This document shows positions 10,399 to 22,300 of a stretch of DNA of 64,000 nucleotides, one piece after another; within the stretch, counting starts at the first letter, position 1, and each line of letters opens with the position of its first letter. The translations under genes were made by a program, and so were the position numbers. This stretch comes from Cercospora beticola (Eukaryota > Ascomycota > Dothideomycetes > Mycosphaerellales > Mycosphaerellaceae). The stretch spans positions 1,860,001-1,924,000 of the forward strand of contig NC_088942.1 of the NCBI RefSeq assembly GCF_033473495.1. Direction: 5' to 3'. The notes below the pieces were generated by a model. That model was not told where the DNA came from. It saw only the letters and a list, made by a program, of their open reading frames with translations, and did no database searches.

Positions 10399-13293
10399 AT
10401 GTTCACCTTCACGCCGCTGCTGGGCGCGCAAACCGACTCGCCGGCGTCGCAGTCGCTATTGGAACTCGATGGCGGCATCAAGATTCTCGTCGACGTGGGC
10501 TGGGACGAGACATTCGATGCTGAGAAGCTGCATACACTAGAAAAGCACGTGTCGACACTGTCGCTCGTCTTGCTGACCCATGCGACCGTCGACCATATCG
10601 GCGCATACGCGCACTGCTGCAAACACATTCCGCAGTTCAGTCAAGTGCCCGTGTACGCGACTACGCCAGTCATCAACCTGGGACGAACGCTGCTGGTTGA
10701 TCTCTACGCCTCGTCTCCTCTCGCCGCCTCCGTTATCCCCGTCAGCGCCATCGCCCCAAGCGCGCTTCAGCCAGAAACAGCACCGAATCTCCTCTACGCG
10801 TCTCCTTCTGCAGACGAGATCGCGGCATATTTTGGCGCAATCCATCCTCTTCGCTACAGCCAGCCACACCAGCCAGTACCCGCGTCTTTCTCGCCTCCTG
10901 TAGGCAACCTCACAATCACTGCGTACAGTGCTGGACACACACCTGGAGGGACAATATGGCACATTCAGCATGGCCTAGAGAGCATTGTCTATGCCGCAGA
11001 CTGGAATCAAGGCCGTGAGAATCTGCTATCGGGAGCGGCATGGCTCTCTGGAGGTTCGAACATCACAGAAGGCCTACAGCGGCCGACTGCCCTGATATGC
11101 AGCTCGAAGGGTGTTGAGAAAACAGAGGTTCTGCCGAGAAAGAAGAGGGATGAACTTCTTGTCAGCTTGATACGGGAGACTATTGCTCAGGGTGGTAAGG
11201 TCTTGATTCCGACGGACTCTTCGGCAAGAGTGCTGGAGCTCGCATTCATTCTCAATCATACATGGCGAGAGAATGTCAGTGGTCCGCATGCAGACACGTA
11301 CCGCAACACCAGGATATACATGGCGAGCAAGACGAGCAAAAGCACGGTACGCCAGCTGTCGAGCATGTTGGAATGGATGGACGAAGCCATCATCAGGGAC
11401 GCCGAGGCTGCCATGAGCAAAACGCAGGCAGATGAGGGAAGAGTGCCGAATTTACTGGACTGGCAGTTCGTGAAGCAGATTGAAAGCAGAAACAAGCTGG
11501 ATCAAGCATTGCGGCGGAAGAGGCCATGTATCATACTAGCCAGCGACACCTCGCTTGAATGGGGATTTGCACGACAAGCAATGGAGAAGATGGCCCAAGA
11601 CCCTCAGAATCTAGTCATTCTCACTGAAAACACGCCACAGAACGACGTGACGCGGCCAAGTCTTGCACAGCAACTGGCGAACGTATGGCGATCTAGCAAC
11701 AAATCTTCTTCCCAAGCCGGCGCGAAAGTCGTTGGCGCTGATGGGCAGAGTGTGCAACTGCGACAAGTCACGGCCGAGCCGCTCACTGGAGAGGAGGATA
11801 TGCTGTATCAACAATATGCTGCGCGTCAACGACAGCTTCATAGCAATCTGCAAGGTGACAATGCTGCCAATGACACGGCCACTGCAGAGATTGCAGACGA
11901 CCAGGCGGAAGAATCTTCAGACGACGAAGATGAAGATCAGGATCCTGAGCAGCAGGGACGAGCGCTCAATTTGTCTGCGCAAATGACGCAGAGCAACAAG
12001 CGCAAAGCTGGTCTATCGGATGCGGAGCTGGGCATCAACGTCCTTATCAGGGGCAAGAATGTTCACGACTTTGACGTACGAAACAGGAAGGGGCGCGACA
12101 AAGTCTTTCCTTTCGTACAGCGCAAGCCCAAGAGCGACGATTATGGCGACATCATCAAACCTGAGGACTACTTGCGCGCGGAAGAACGTGATACTGTCGA
12201 TGGCGTGGACATGCGCGCTGATGCGAAACAAGATGTTACTACTGTCGGTCAGAAGCGCAAATGGGGCGATGCGAATGCGAAAAATAAGAAAGATCGCAAG
12301 CCGCAGCCCGATGAGCGACAGAAGGTGGAAGAGAAGCGGGAACCAGACGACATCGATGCGCTCATCGCGAAGGCTACAGGGGTTGCGGGTGACGGCGATG
12401 CAGCAAACGGGGTCGAGTCGGAATCAGAAGACGACGAGAGTGACTACGAGCCTGATGAGGGCGAGGACAAGCCACCACAAAAGGCTGTCTTTACCACTGT
12501 GGAGATCACAGTACAGCTTCGCATAGCGCACATCGATTTTTCTGGACTGCACGAAAAGCGAGACTTGCAAATGCTGATACCACTCATCAGACCACGGAAG
12601 CTCATTCTCATCTCCGGAAGTGTTTCTGAGACACAGGCTTTGGCCACCGAATGTCGGCAACTTCTATCGGAAGGCGGCGAGCAAAAGTCGGATGTCTTCG
12701 CCCCACTCGCTGGCGAGGTGATCGATGCCAGCGTTGACACGAACGCTTGGACAATCAAGCTAAGTCGACAGCTGGTCAAGAAGCTCACGTGGCAGAATGT
12801 GCGCGGCCTCGGTGTCGTTGCACTTACAGGACGAGTAGATGCCGAGCCAGTCGAGGGTGGCGGCGAGTCAGCGGAGGATGAGAACGTCAAGAAGAAGCTC
12901 AAGATGATCAAAGGAGAGGCTGAGGACGCAGATTCGGACAGTAAAGCTGCCCGGCCTGGCGTCCCAGCAGTACCAGTCCTTGATCTCGTACAGACTGCAG
13001 CATCAACAGCCCACCAGCGAGCGACACAGCCTGTCCATGTTGGTGATTTGAAGTTGACCGATATGCGGAAGCTGATGCTTGCTTCTGGCCATTCCGCTGA
13101 GTTCCGAGGAGAGGGCACACTACTGATTGATCACACTGTGGTCATCAGAAAGAGTCCATCGGGCAGAATCGAAGTAGAAGCTGGACCGGGCGGGTTGCAG
13201 CAGCCGCAGTACAGGACCAAAGACAACGAGGCCAGCTTTTACGCTGTCAGGAAGTTGATATATGGCGGCCTGGCAGTTGTTGCCGGTGTATGA
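10399..13293 (+). CDS. CFT2: cleavage and polyadenylation factor subunit Cft2 (CPSF100-like)
   Basis: Single exon, 964 residues. The protein is a non-catalytic metallo-beta-lactamase/beta-CASP subunit of the nuclear mRNA 3'-end processing complex and partner of the endonuclease Ysh1/CPSF73. Near the N-terminus, ILVDVGWDE and LTHATVDHIGAY match the MBL core. Where an active enzyme has HxHxDH, this one reads HATVDH, so the second metal-binding His is missing, as usual for CPSF100. SAGHTPGGTIW and the YAADWNQGRENLL segment follow. The beta-CASP part spans roughly residues 240-420 (VLIPTDSSARVLEL). An acidic insert near residues 495-530 precedes the conserved RGKNVHDFDVRNRKGRDKVF block. A second charged low-complexity insert lies near residues 620-695. 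The C-terminus (RTKDNEASFYAVRKLIYGGL) is also characteristic. Confidence 0.93.
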   Translation: MFTFTPLLGAQTDSPASQSLLELDGGIKILVDVGWDETFDAEKLHTLEKHVSTLSLVLLTHATVDHIGAYAHCCKHIPQFSQVPVYATTPVINLGRTLLVDLYASSPLAASVIPVSAIAPSALQPETAPNLLYASPSADEIAAYFGAIHPLRYSQPHQPVPASFSPPVGNLTITAYSAGHTPGGTIWHIQHGLESIVYAADWNQGRENLLSGAAWLSGGSNITEGLQRPTALICSSKGVEKTEVLPRKKRDELLVSLIRETIAQGGKVLIPTDSSARVLELAFILNHTWRENVSGPHADTYRNTRIYMASKTSKSTVRQLSSMLEWMDEAIIRDAEAAMSKTQADEGRVPNLLDWQFVKQIESRNKLDQALRRKRPCIILASDTSLEWGFARQAMEKMAQDPQNLVILTENTPQNDVTRPSLAQQLANVWRSSNKSSSQAGAKVVGADGQSVQLRQVTAEPLTGEEDMLYQQYAARQRQLHSNLQGDNAANDTATAEIADDQAEESSDDEDEDQDPEQQGRALNLSAQMTQSNKRKAGLSDAELGINVLIRGKNVHDFDVRNRKGRDKVFPFVQRKPKSDDYGDIIKPEDYLRAEERDTVDGVDMRADAKQDVTTVGQKRKWGDANAKNKKDRKPQPDERQKVEEKREPDDIDALIAKATGVAGDGDAANGVESESEDDESDYEPDEGEDKPPQKAVFTTVEITVQLRIAHIDFSGLHEKRDLQMLIPLIRPRKLILISGSVSETQALATECRQLLSEGGEQKSDVFAPLAGEVIDASVDTNAWTIKLSRQLVKKLTWQNVRGLGVVALTGRVDAEPVEGGGESAEDENVKKKLKMIKGEAEDADSDSKAARPGVPAVPVLDLVQTAASTAHQRATQPVHVGDLKLTDMRKLMLASGHSAEFRGEGTLLIDHTVVIRKSPSGRIEVEAGPGGLQQPQYRTKDNEASFYAVRKLIYGGLAVVAGV

Positions 13294-13907
13294 TATGCTA
13301 GAGATGATGAGAATTATGAGAGTATGTGGCCGGAGTGCCTCTTTCTTACGGCACTGGGCTGACACCTATATCACTTAATTCACAGCACTGACTATCTCCG
13401 ACTCTTGCAACAACTGACCAATGTAGCGTAACCCCAGATCTCACGACTACGACAGTTTCGCAACACCTCTCCGGAACGCGAGCAAAAGTCAGTCGCTCAA
13501 AGCAACGAGTGGCAGAGCTCGTGCGATGTATCCCGTGCTCAAACTGGCCCCGTGCTGTACCAATCCCAGCATGACGGCAACAGCGATACTACGACTCCAG
13601 ATAGTCACCAGCACCTGACAGACCAAATGATGCGTTCACGACTGTTTGCTACAGGACTGGCACGCTTCATGGTATACTGCGTGCCCCTGATCTGTCGGCT
13701 GATCATACGCGCTGCGATTGCACAAATACCACCCTCCATCCTGTCTCAAGCTTGTCTCATCTTGCACAACAACCATCCACTCCACGACCAACACAGCCAC
13801 TCGACCTCCACTTTAACCAATCATCACAGCTCACAGGTTCAGTTCATCAACACCATCTCCTTCAAAGACAGCTGAGGTACCAACTTTCTTTAGCTTTGTT
13901 CTCATCC
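13294..13907. other. intergenic, promoter and 5' UTR of the downstream gene
   Basis: C- and A-rich, pyrimidine-biased sequence toward 13907 looks like a fungal 5' UTR. No separate gene is supported. Confidence 0.4.
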
Positions 13908-15010
13908 ATGCCATTCGCACCTTACCAGTGGCGTGCAGGTAAAGGTTACCTTCCTCCACCTGACGCGGTCCCAGTCCCACTCAACATGGCGGTCTATGCA
14001 TACCCATACGGCATGCCTGTGCAGCCTCAATACGCCCATCAAATCGCTTACGCACCAGGAGCCATTGGTGTGCAGGCTGTCATCGCAGCCGAGCCAGCTC
14101 CAGCAAAGAAGAAGTCCAAGAAGGCCGAGTCCGCACCTCCCTCTCCACCACCAGCTCCTTCTGAAGCAAGCTCTGCTGCGAAGACGCTCTGCAAAGGCAA
14201 GGGCTGGAAGGTTGTGGGCAAAGGCGACAAGGACAAGACGTACACAATTGAGGTCCCACCTCCTCCACCAAAGTCATGCCCACCAAAGAAAATCAAGATC
14301 ACCGTCCCACCACCTCCTCCAGCAGCTTCTGCTCCCAAGAAGATCAAGATCAGAATCCCTCCACCACCACCCTGCTCCACAATCTGCCCCAGTGACTCCA
14401 TCTCCTCACACTCCAGCGGCAGCGGCAGCGGCACCAGTTCTGGCAGCTCCTCCAAGAAGACCGAAATCACAGTCTGCAGCAAAGCCCCCTCTGGTCTCAA
14501 ACTCCGCGGCGGTGGAGGAGAAGACTCCACAGTCGCAGCAAGCTCAGCACCACCCGCCACCAAAGCCGGCGGCTGCCCGACCCTCGCTCCAGGCGTGAAT
14601 TATATGTTTCCTTCCAAGAAATCTCACACGAAATTGCACGTTTTCAATAAGTGCAGTCCTATCTGGGAGGACAAGTACAAGGGCAAACAGCTGGCGTTCA
14701 AGATTTTCAAGGTCTCGACTGGGTTTTCGGTGAGGAATGTTATTGAGAGGGTGTTGGGGAAGGATGAGGGGGATAAGGAGGGGTGTGGGAAGTGGGCTGC
14801 TACGGAGTGTCATGAGGTTGGTGAGGGGGCGTGGAAGAAGGTGAGTTTGAATCCAAGTTCGGCTTTTGTTTACTATCTTACTGACTTTAGTAGGGCACTA
14901 CGATTCCATATTCGGATGACAAGGCAGCTGGTTCATTGGCGAGTATGGGATGGGATCAGAAGCGTGGACATGAGCGTCCACCGGTTTGGTTGGTTGTACA
15001 CAAGGCTTGA
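13908..15010 (+). CDS. proline/lysine-repeat protein of unknown function
   Basis: Two exons, 13908..14840 and 14894..15010, 349 residues. The 53-nt intron has a GTGAGT donor and a TTTAGTAG acceptor (phase 0). Exon 2 ends in PPVWLVVHKA, a much more protein-like end than reading through. From the N-terminus: a Tyr/Pro/Ala-rich start (MPFAPYQWRAGKGY), a KKKSKK patch, a KGKGWKVVGKGDKDKTYTIEV block, two tandem units of a beta-strand-like lysine motif followed by five or more prolines (KKIKITVPPPPP, KKIKIRIPPPPP), a Ser/Gly-rich linker, and then a globular C-terminal domain of about 130 residues (from NYMFPSKKSHTKLHVF to the end). The domain contains CSPIWEDKY, KWAATECHEVGEGAWKKG and GWDQKRGHERPPVW. 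No signal peptide or membrane segment. I do not recognise the family. Confidence 0.7.
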
Positions 15011-16359
15011 TGTTGACAACAAGGGTGACGATGATAGTACTGAGGAAGAGCTGAAGACTGTTTGGAAAATTGGGCAATGACCCTGTGTCTGGAAAAGTGT
15101 TCCTGGATTTCTGTGTGGTAATTGATGATCACAATCACTGGAGACACAACTGTTGCAGCAAGTCGAGGGTGAGCAAGTGTTTCCAGACGTGGTGCGGTTC
15201 ATGTTGTCGAGCAAGCATAATACAGCACGTCGTGCCAGGATGGCTGGAAGACTTTTGCGATATGTGCTCCATCTTGCTCGGGAGAAGTACTACACAGAAT
15301 AGATTACTGTTCCTGAATGGACTTCTCAAAAATCTCAAAAGCACCTTCTCTGATTTAAGTTCCCCATTACTTCTCAGAATATCCCACAATGGACACTCGA
15401 CCTATCGTCGTTAGTCATTGCATCGTATGCGACTTACAATGCTGCTGCCCCACAAGAACAATGCAGCGCAGCAAACATTCCACGATACCATCGAGCTTTT
15501 CGCGGCCGAATCATAGTCTTCCATCTTCCCCTCTTTTCACAAGCAAAACCAGCCCTCACGTCCACGTTGCCACTACTATCTACCAGACATTGAACTATCC
15601 CAATACCAAGAACAACTTCGCATATACTCGGTACCGAGCCCCAAGTTAAACGAACAAGCTTAAAAGCCATAAACGAAACGCTATCGCGATGAGCTCTACT
15701 TTGGCGCAGCAGCGCAAAGCATATAGAACGCCATGGCTGTCAGCTAACAGAGAAGGCGTTGCTTGGAATTTTCAGCCACCACGGCGACTCCGAGAAGGTT
15801 AAAGTTGTTTTATCTGATGTGAGGTTGATTGTGCGGTAAGATCCATACCACGTGCTGGGAACGAACCGAGGGCGATCGTAGATGGAGTGGGTGGGCCCGG
15901 CGGCGTTTTGCGGGTTCGAGTTCTTGGCGGGAATATACTGCTGCTGATGATGGTGGTGATGACTTGGGGTTTGTCTCGTGATTACGCGACGCGTGGGTGG
16001 TGATTCTGTGTGTTGGTGAGAGACGTGTGAGAAGTGCGTAGACGCGTGAAAATGCTTCACATGAGTTACTGTCATGTAGCAGAAAGAGCGTTCGCAGCAG
16101 AGTCACATGCATTTTGGTTGGGAGGAGGGTCCGCGAAATTCAGGGTCCACTGCTTTCCAGGTTGTGGAGCTCGTTTGGACCTTTCATCAACTCGCCGGGC
16201 TGTAACAACCAGCAACAGCGAAAGCCACGCGCCGACATCCTATCTGTTTGCGACGAACAAACATATCCACCTCCACACTCTCGCTCCCATCTGCCCAACT
16301 CGCACAACAGAACCTCACCTCGCGCCGGCGCAAACGAGAATACCTTAACAGCAACAACC
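15011..16359. other. intergenic, no supported gene
   Basis: About 1.35 kb without a convincing gene. Short frames occur on both strands (for example minus 15740-16112), but they are low-complexity or lack starts. The last 150 bp are C/A-rich, as expected for the 5' UTR of the next gene. Confidence 0.4.
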
Positions 16360-16883
16360 ATGGCGAAAGGCGTCAGCTTAATCCCGTTGGTAATCCTCTT
16401 CATAGTCGTCGGAGCCCTCGCCTTCATCGGCTACCAAATCTTCCTCTGGTCCGGCGAACTCTCCGAACGCGGTAAAAAGAAGATGGAAAAGAAACATATG
16501 ACGTTCAAGGATGGAGGGTTACAAGTTGGGGTGAAAGATCGTTCGGCGGAGAATGCGGCGGATAAGACACAACGGTAAGCAGGAAGACATCCCAGTATTT
16601 ACACAACCGCGCGCAGTTGCACTGCTAGAGGGGTCGCTCTGTCGTTTGCTGACCTTGATGGGAATACAGTGTCCTAGTAAGCGCATGGCAGAATTCGGAA
16701 TTACCTGCGTATAAATCACGATTGGGATGGAATAGCACGTACCAGGATCCTAACAAGAAGGGAGCTTCGTCGCCTTCTTCTTCGCATTCGAGTGCTACGT
16801 CACCGGTATCTGGTGTGCCAGGTTCGAGAGCAGAGCATAGGCCTGGAGCGAGCAGGATTCCGAGCACGCCTGGATCGTTCTAA
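16360..16883 (+). CDS. small single-pass membrane protein, conserved-looking, unknown function
   Basis: Two exons, 16360..16574 and 16670..16883, 142 residues. The 95-nt intron has a GTAAGC donor and a GAATACAG acceptor (phase 2). Right after the start (MAKGVSLIPLVILFIVVGAL) is one strong membrane helix of about 25 residues ending near IFLWSGEL. A basic stretch (RGKKKMEKKHM) follows, indicating the N-terminus out or in the lumen and the rest in the cytosol. The tail includes VLVSAWQNSELPAYKSRLGW and a Ser/Pro-rich end (ASRIPSTPGSF). The shape resembles small fungal proteins of the ER or another endomembrane. No domain is recognised. Confidence 0.7.
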
Positions 16884-17976
16884 GGGAATCAAAGCTGGCG
16901 GAGTATGGGAGTTCGGATATCAGTTAAATTTTCCAAAGAGGAACATGTCATACGGACGGAAGAAAAGCGACAATGGCGTGGAATGACTTGTTCTTTGAGT
17001 TTTCCAAGATATGATATGATATGACATCGCCCGGAAACCGGCCATTGAACATTGGGAATGGGACAAGGCAGAAAAACCTGCCACTGTCTCGGCGTTTCAC
17101 AAGGAGAATCCGATCAGTAATACGACAGACAGACCAACCAACACAAACAAGAAGAACAACAAAAGCAGCTTGGCCCCGACATGTCCAAGAAAAATCCCAA
17201 CAGCCCTTCCCCGGATCCCCAAGACCGTCAGCAAGATCGCGAAGAATTCCCACGAGGATTGAGCGCCACCTTCCTTGTCACCAGCTTCCTTGTCACCCAA
17301 GACCAAAGATATCTCTCCGACTCCGCCAAAACCGGCTCTTACTATAGCACAATTGCATAGCCTCAATACGACGTCACGACCATAAACAATCTCTGTATGC
17401 TGTAGCGTTGCATACCTACCGACGAGTAGTTACATACAATACCACTTCACAACAGACAAACAAACCATCTCCAAATCACCCATGTTACATCCGGCACAAT
17501 CCCATTGCGTTGTCGTTGAAGGTTGAGCTTTAAGCTTAACAAGTACGCAGTAGTTAGTCTCGTGCAGCTCAATCCTCAACAAGCGTACTTCGCACCTTCC
17601 CCATCAGTGCAAGCTGTGAAAAAGTGATCGACATAACCCAGAACTGCTATACGCAAAGCTGAAGAAGGTCGTCCATTAGCGTCACGTATGGAGTGAGCAA
17701 ATGAGAAAATAGACAGAAGATGTGACCGTGGTAGTGTGAAGAACGAGTTCTGCGGATTCATTTCGACTATAGACTCCGCGGAGATCTGATGCTCCTGCTT
17801 TGCAATGCTAAAACCTTGGCGACAATTCCATTTCATGATGAGCAAAAGAAGCTGTCGTCGCTTGTGCCTGTGCTCCAAGCTGTTCAAACCGACAGTCAAT
17901 GTAAAAGAGATTACTCCTCCAGCGCCTATCGCTAATCAAACAGCAAACACTTTTCAAAGCAGTAGCAAATCCTCGT
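16884..17976. other. intergenic between convergent genes
   Basis: The 3' flanks of the membrane-protein gene (+) and the Pac2 gene (-). A minus frame at 17097-17366 encodes a hydrophobic, Leu/Val-rich run (LLLLFFLFVLVGLSVVLL) that could be a membrane exon, but no start or partner exon was found. Confidence 0.35.
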
Positions 17977-19323
17977 CTAGACAAAGTTCTGCTTGAACGT
18001 CGTCTTGTCGAGGTTGCGAATCGTCTGCATGTCCCGACTGGCCTCGAAGCCGAGCTTAGAAGTTGGGATGTCATGCAGAGCAGCACGCGCTGTGCCGCCT
18101 GGACTCCTGCTGTTGGCACGAACCGGTGGCGGCCCTCCTTCGTTGAGCATTGCTGATATGCTTGGGATGGTCTGACCAGAAGAGGCTGCTGGTGGGGAAG
18201 CGCCGGTTGTAGCTTGAGTCTCGCTGGTGGGCTTTGACTCCGATTGCGAGTTGCTGTCGGTCGCTTGCGCACTTTCCGAAGCAGCTGGAGTCGGTTGTTG
18301 CTGCTGTGGCTGCTGCTCGGGTTGTTGTGTTTGGCTGTAGGATGATGATTGTGCGGCCGCTGGATACGGTGGTGCCTGGAGTGGCGGCGGCTGATACCCA
18401 GCGTAACCGGAGTGGTATGTCGCTGGCGGCGGTGGGTAGCTGCTTGGATAGCCACCGTGCGACTGGCCATAGGGTCCTCCAGGAGCTGGGGGAGGCAGAC
18501 CAGTGTTGCCCATTGGTGGCGGAGGCCTGTCAAATGCCGTCATACCAGGAGGCGCAGGGTAAGAGCCCGGCGGAGGTGGGTAGTGCATGCCGTGTCCGTA
18601 AGGTGCATGGGGATGGTGGTAATATGGCGAGTAAGCGTGATGCGGAGGCGGAGTATGCATCGGGCTTGGTGGTGCCCAGCCCGGGTGATGGTAGTAAGGT
18701 CGGCCATACTGAGGTGCCTGATGGGGCGCATGCGTGTAGCCTGGAGAGCCCATGGGACCACGCGTCACGGCTGGGATGGTGCTCTGCTCGTGCACTGTCG
18801 AGTCGGGATACATGCCCTTCTCTGGGCGAATGTGGCGAAGCTGAGGGTCGGCGGTTGGCAGCATCAGATTGTTGGCAGCAGTTGTCGATCGTGAGAAATA
18901 GCTGATGAGATGCAGATGCTGGCCCTGGTTCGTGGTGATGCTGAAAGATTGCTTCATGAGACCATCTGGCTTGTACCGATAGCCGTCAGGACCGCCGTCG
19001 GAGTCGTTTTCCTGGTTCATCATGCCGTCGCGGTTGGAATTCTTGTCGTAACTCGAGCCGCCACGCTTACCCTCCATTTCGCGGTAGGTAAGGAAGCTTC
19101 CAGAGACGCGACTCGCACTCCACGATTTGCCGTCGGTCCATCGTCGCATGCCAGCTTCGCGCTCGTCCCAGACGAAAACGGAGCCCGATTTGATCGACTG
19201 TCGCTCCTTTTCGGAGAGACGTCGTTGCACGCGTGGGAGGAGGCCGATGCGACATGCTTCGAAGAGAATGATGGCATCGGCCGGGGTTCGCACATGACCG
19301 TGGTAGGTCTCCATGCCGTTCAT
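17977..19323 (-). CDS. WOPR-family transcriptional regulator, Gti1/Pac2 type
   Basis: Single exon, 448 residues (start at 19323; a second ATG three codons in gives the usual METYHGHV). The WOPR domain has two halves. The first (residues about 4-85) contains YHGHVRTPADAIILFEACR, GSVFVWDEREAGMRRWTDGK and SWSASRVSGSFLTYREMEGK. The second (about 115-145) contains YKPDGLMKQSFSI and LHLISYFSR. The SWSASRVSGSF wording fits the Pac2/Gti1 branch rather than the Wor1/Ryp1/Sge1 branch. WOPR proteins bind DNA directly and control morphology and sexual or infection-related development. The remaining 300 residues are a disordered Pro/His/Tyr/Gln-rich tail (PYYHHPGWAPPSPMHTPPPH; QQPEQQPQQQQP), probably activating. 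A long gene-less region lies upstream, which is common for developmental regulators. Confidence 0.9.
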   Translation of the reverse strand: MNGMETYHGHVRTPADAIILFEACRIGLLPRVQRRLSEKERQSIKSGSVFVWDEREAGMRRWTDGKSWSASRVSGSFLTYREMEGKRGGSSYDKNSNRDGMMNQENDSDGGPDGYRYKPDGLMKQSFSITTNQGQHLHLISYFSRSTTAANNLMLPTADPQLRHIRPEKGMYPDSTVHEQSTIPAVTRGPMGSPGYTHAPHQAPQYGRPYYHHPGWAPPSPMHTPPPHHAYSPYYHHPHAPYGHGMHYPPPPGSYPAPPGMTAFDRPPPPMGNTGLPPPAPGGPYGQSHGGYPSSYPPPPATYHSGYAGYQPPPLQAPPYPAAAQSSSYSQTQQPEQQPQQQQPTPAASESAQATDSNSQSESKPTSETQATTGASPPAASSGQTIPSISAMLNEGGPPPVRANSRSPGGTARAALHDIPTSKLGFEASRDMQTIRNLDKTTFKQNFV

Positions 19324-22300
19324 TGTTTGGTCAAGTCAAGATCAGGGTGACTTGGCCCTCTGCAGGCAATCTGCGGAAAAGATCAGCGGCGAACGTGGAA
19401 CGACAGAAGTGGGCAGTGACGCACGGGTGGTATTCGTGAATAAATGCCAGTCGCGAGTGACTCAATATGCAAACGCTGCGAGTAGAGGCAGTCGCGGTGC
19501 AGAGATGTAGGTGCGAGGGCCAGGTGCGAGCGATGGGGTGAGAGGAGGGAAAGAACGACTCGCAGGGAGAAGCGAGCAGTTTGTGCACTGATGCGAGAGA
19601 ATGCAGGAATGGACCAAGGATCGCGAAAGTAAGCTTAAAGATTACACTTTAGAGTCGACCCGGGAAAATTGGCGCCGCTGGACGCTCAGCGCCAAGCGAA
19701 GGCTGTGCACGATGCCGTCCAAGCCCGGAGAGCCATGTTCGCATTCCGCTTGCCGTGCTCTGCTCTCTTTTCGCTGCTCGTGTCACTGTCGTACTCGTCT
19801 TCTCTGACTCCCTGAGCGGCAATCGGTCAGCCCAGGTCAGCGCAGACAGGCAGCGACAGCGCAAAAGTGTACGCGAGGCGAGCGACGATCGCAGTTGGGT
19901 AAGCGGGACGAATGGGCGCGGTGACGTCCAGCCCCGGCTCGAAGTGGACAGGTGGACATGCAGAGCGCGACACAAGTCTTGTGCAGTCTTGCGCACTCTT
20001 GGCTCGCTCCAAGCCTCTCCAATGAGGTGGAGCCCACGACACGTTTTGCGGCGTGCATGGCGTTCTTGTGCAGCGCGAGGCGTGCATCGTGCTGTCTAGG
20101 CGCCCGAGGAGCGAGCATGACGGCATCTTCCTCGTACAGAGTGCGATCTCACCACCAAACCGCCAGCCAGCCAGCCCACTCCCACCGGCGGGCAACACTA
20201 AGCGACCGCTGCAGACTGCTCCGCTGCCCTGGTCAGAGGGCGTTGCTGATGAGTGCCTTCCGCCGTCCAGGATCACTGATCACTGCTGGACAGCTCCACG
20301 GCGGTGCGCACGCCATCCGTGTTTCCGAGCGTATTATTATTGTAGGGCACAACAGCTCGCCGAGCGACGGCGAGACAGCGGGCGATCAGCAATCGAGCGT
20401 GACCCTCGATTGCTAAGACTTTTAACCTTATACTCTATACAGCACGCCCAGCCGCCAAGGTGTAAGCACTGGGCCCGCGTGTCTCAGCAAATAAGCCTCT
20501 GCTGACTGCCTGCAACGAGCGGCCGCGTAGGCTCGAATTGCTTCTCCAACACCCGGGCCTGCAACAACCTCCAAGTCTCGCGTTGCTTCTCGCACTTCTC
20601 CGCATCACTGTCTTCCTGCGCTCCTGCAGATGGACGGCTTCTAGCGATACCAGCACGCCACACTTTCTGCTGGCTGGCTGCCATGCTCGGAGGATGTGCT
20701 TAGCGCCATCGACACCCAAGAGTGCCATGGCTCGCTTCGTACCCCCTGCTCTTGTCGTGCAGTGCACAAGACGAGCCCTTGGACAGCTGCGACGACCTTC
20801 ATAATAATCACTTGCCCATTGGGCGCACTTGGCCGCGTCAGCATACCCACTTCCACTGTCTCATCGCCTTGCGAGAACATGAGCACGATTGTCGAGCAGA
20901 CGAAGCGCGTGGAGGAGGACCACTTCGCACTCGTCGACAAAACCGGAAGTCGGGAAACCAACCATGCTCGCCGGCGGCCGGACAGCCTGGCCTACGGAAC
21001 GATCCCTCTCGCGCTGCACTGCAGCTCTCTCGTCTAGACATCTCATGAGAGCAAATCTTTCACCGCAAGCAGCGAATCCTTCGACTTCCCGCCTGTGCAG
21101 CGTGCACAAGAACTCTGGGACCTACGGAATCGAGCGTGTTCCGTCGTGCCCGTACACGTGGATCGAAGGCGTGCCGTGCGCTTTAGCTCCTCGGCTTGAC
21201 TTGGCCTGTAAACGATTCGCCGAGATAAGCTTGAAAATAGCTTTCGAGCTAAAATGCTCACAAACTCCAGACCCCTCCTGGCCTGACAAAGCTTGTATTC
21301 ACGACGATCGCGGCGTCCACTGAGAGAGCAACAACGCCAACGACGGTGAGCCAGGCCTATCCCAACTGCAGCCACCTCGCGTGCGCTGCCTCTCGAGGCA
21401 AACAACACTGGTCCGAGACAGTTCTTCGCCGCTGCTCTTTACCGAGTCGAGAAATGCGACTCTCGTCTGTGGATTGTCTTGACCATCTTGGCAATCTTGG
21501 CTTCCGATTCTGCTCACGTTTTGCAAACAGTGCTCCGGCACTGCTGCGACATTTACTGCTCTAGCGATCACTTGCATTACCAAAGAGGCGCCCGCGAACA
21601 CGCTGTCTAGATACTGTACATCTGTACACACGTATGCCCCAATCATGTGAGATTTCACTGGACAAGCCGCAAGGCTCTGCGACGATCGAAGGATGTTGGC
21701 CAGAATCCGCCACCCTGCACTGAGCCGCTCCTTCGCTACACACGAACCTTGGTGACAATATTGCAAGCCACGAATGTTCTCGCCACTTGGTGCACGCGCG
21801 TTCCAGTCTTCCTTCTGCTCACATGCTATGTGGTCGCCGGTCGGCGGGTCCATCATTGCGCGATAGTACAGGTGGGGTGGACACCTACTGCAAGTGTAGC
21901 GTGTCAACGTGGCAGCCACGACCAGACTGACGCTCACCCAATGCACTCATGCGGTCAACATTGCGAGCTTCGAAAGTGCAGGCTTTGGGAGCAGCGCCAC
22001 TATCTGTCTTGGTGCTGGCACACCCAAGGATACAGCATTCAGCCGCAAATGGTTCAAGCCTTGGACCGAATCCGGCCTACTTTGTCGGAAGCTATGATAG
22101 ATGCTGATCTTGCAATACTCCTGGTGACCTGCATCAGATACTTGCAGATGTGTAGAGCTCTCGGCATTGTCGGCGAATCCTTTAAGCAACGTTGCAATCG
22201 CTGGCCTACATCACGCCGGCTCTTGCGCCCGTAGACAGCAATACCACGCTTTGTCTGATACAAGCATGATCTTCGCTCCAGCACATAACGAATCGCTGGC

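Noticed and set aside
14048..14563. Minus-strand Gly/Val-rich frame of 171 codons.
   Set aside because: Shadow of the polyproline and Ser/Gly coding repeats on the plus strand.
15900..15925. GCGGGTTCGAGTTC resembles a tRNA B-box.
   Set aside because: No matching A-box or cloverleaf arms could be formed around it. No other tRNA, rRNA or snRNA gene was recognised in the window.
17097..17366. Hydrophobic minus-strand frame that might be a membrane exon.
   Set aside because: No ATG-linked partner exon and no conserved feature; mentioned only as part of the intergenic note.
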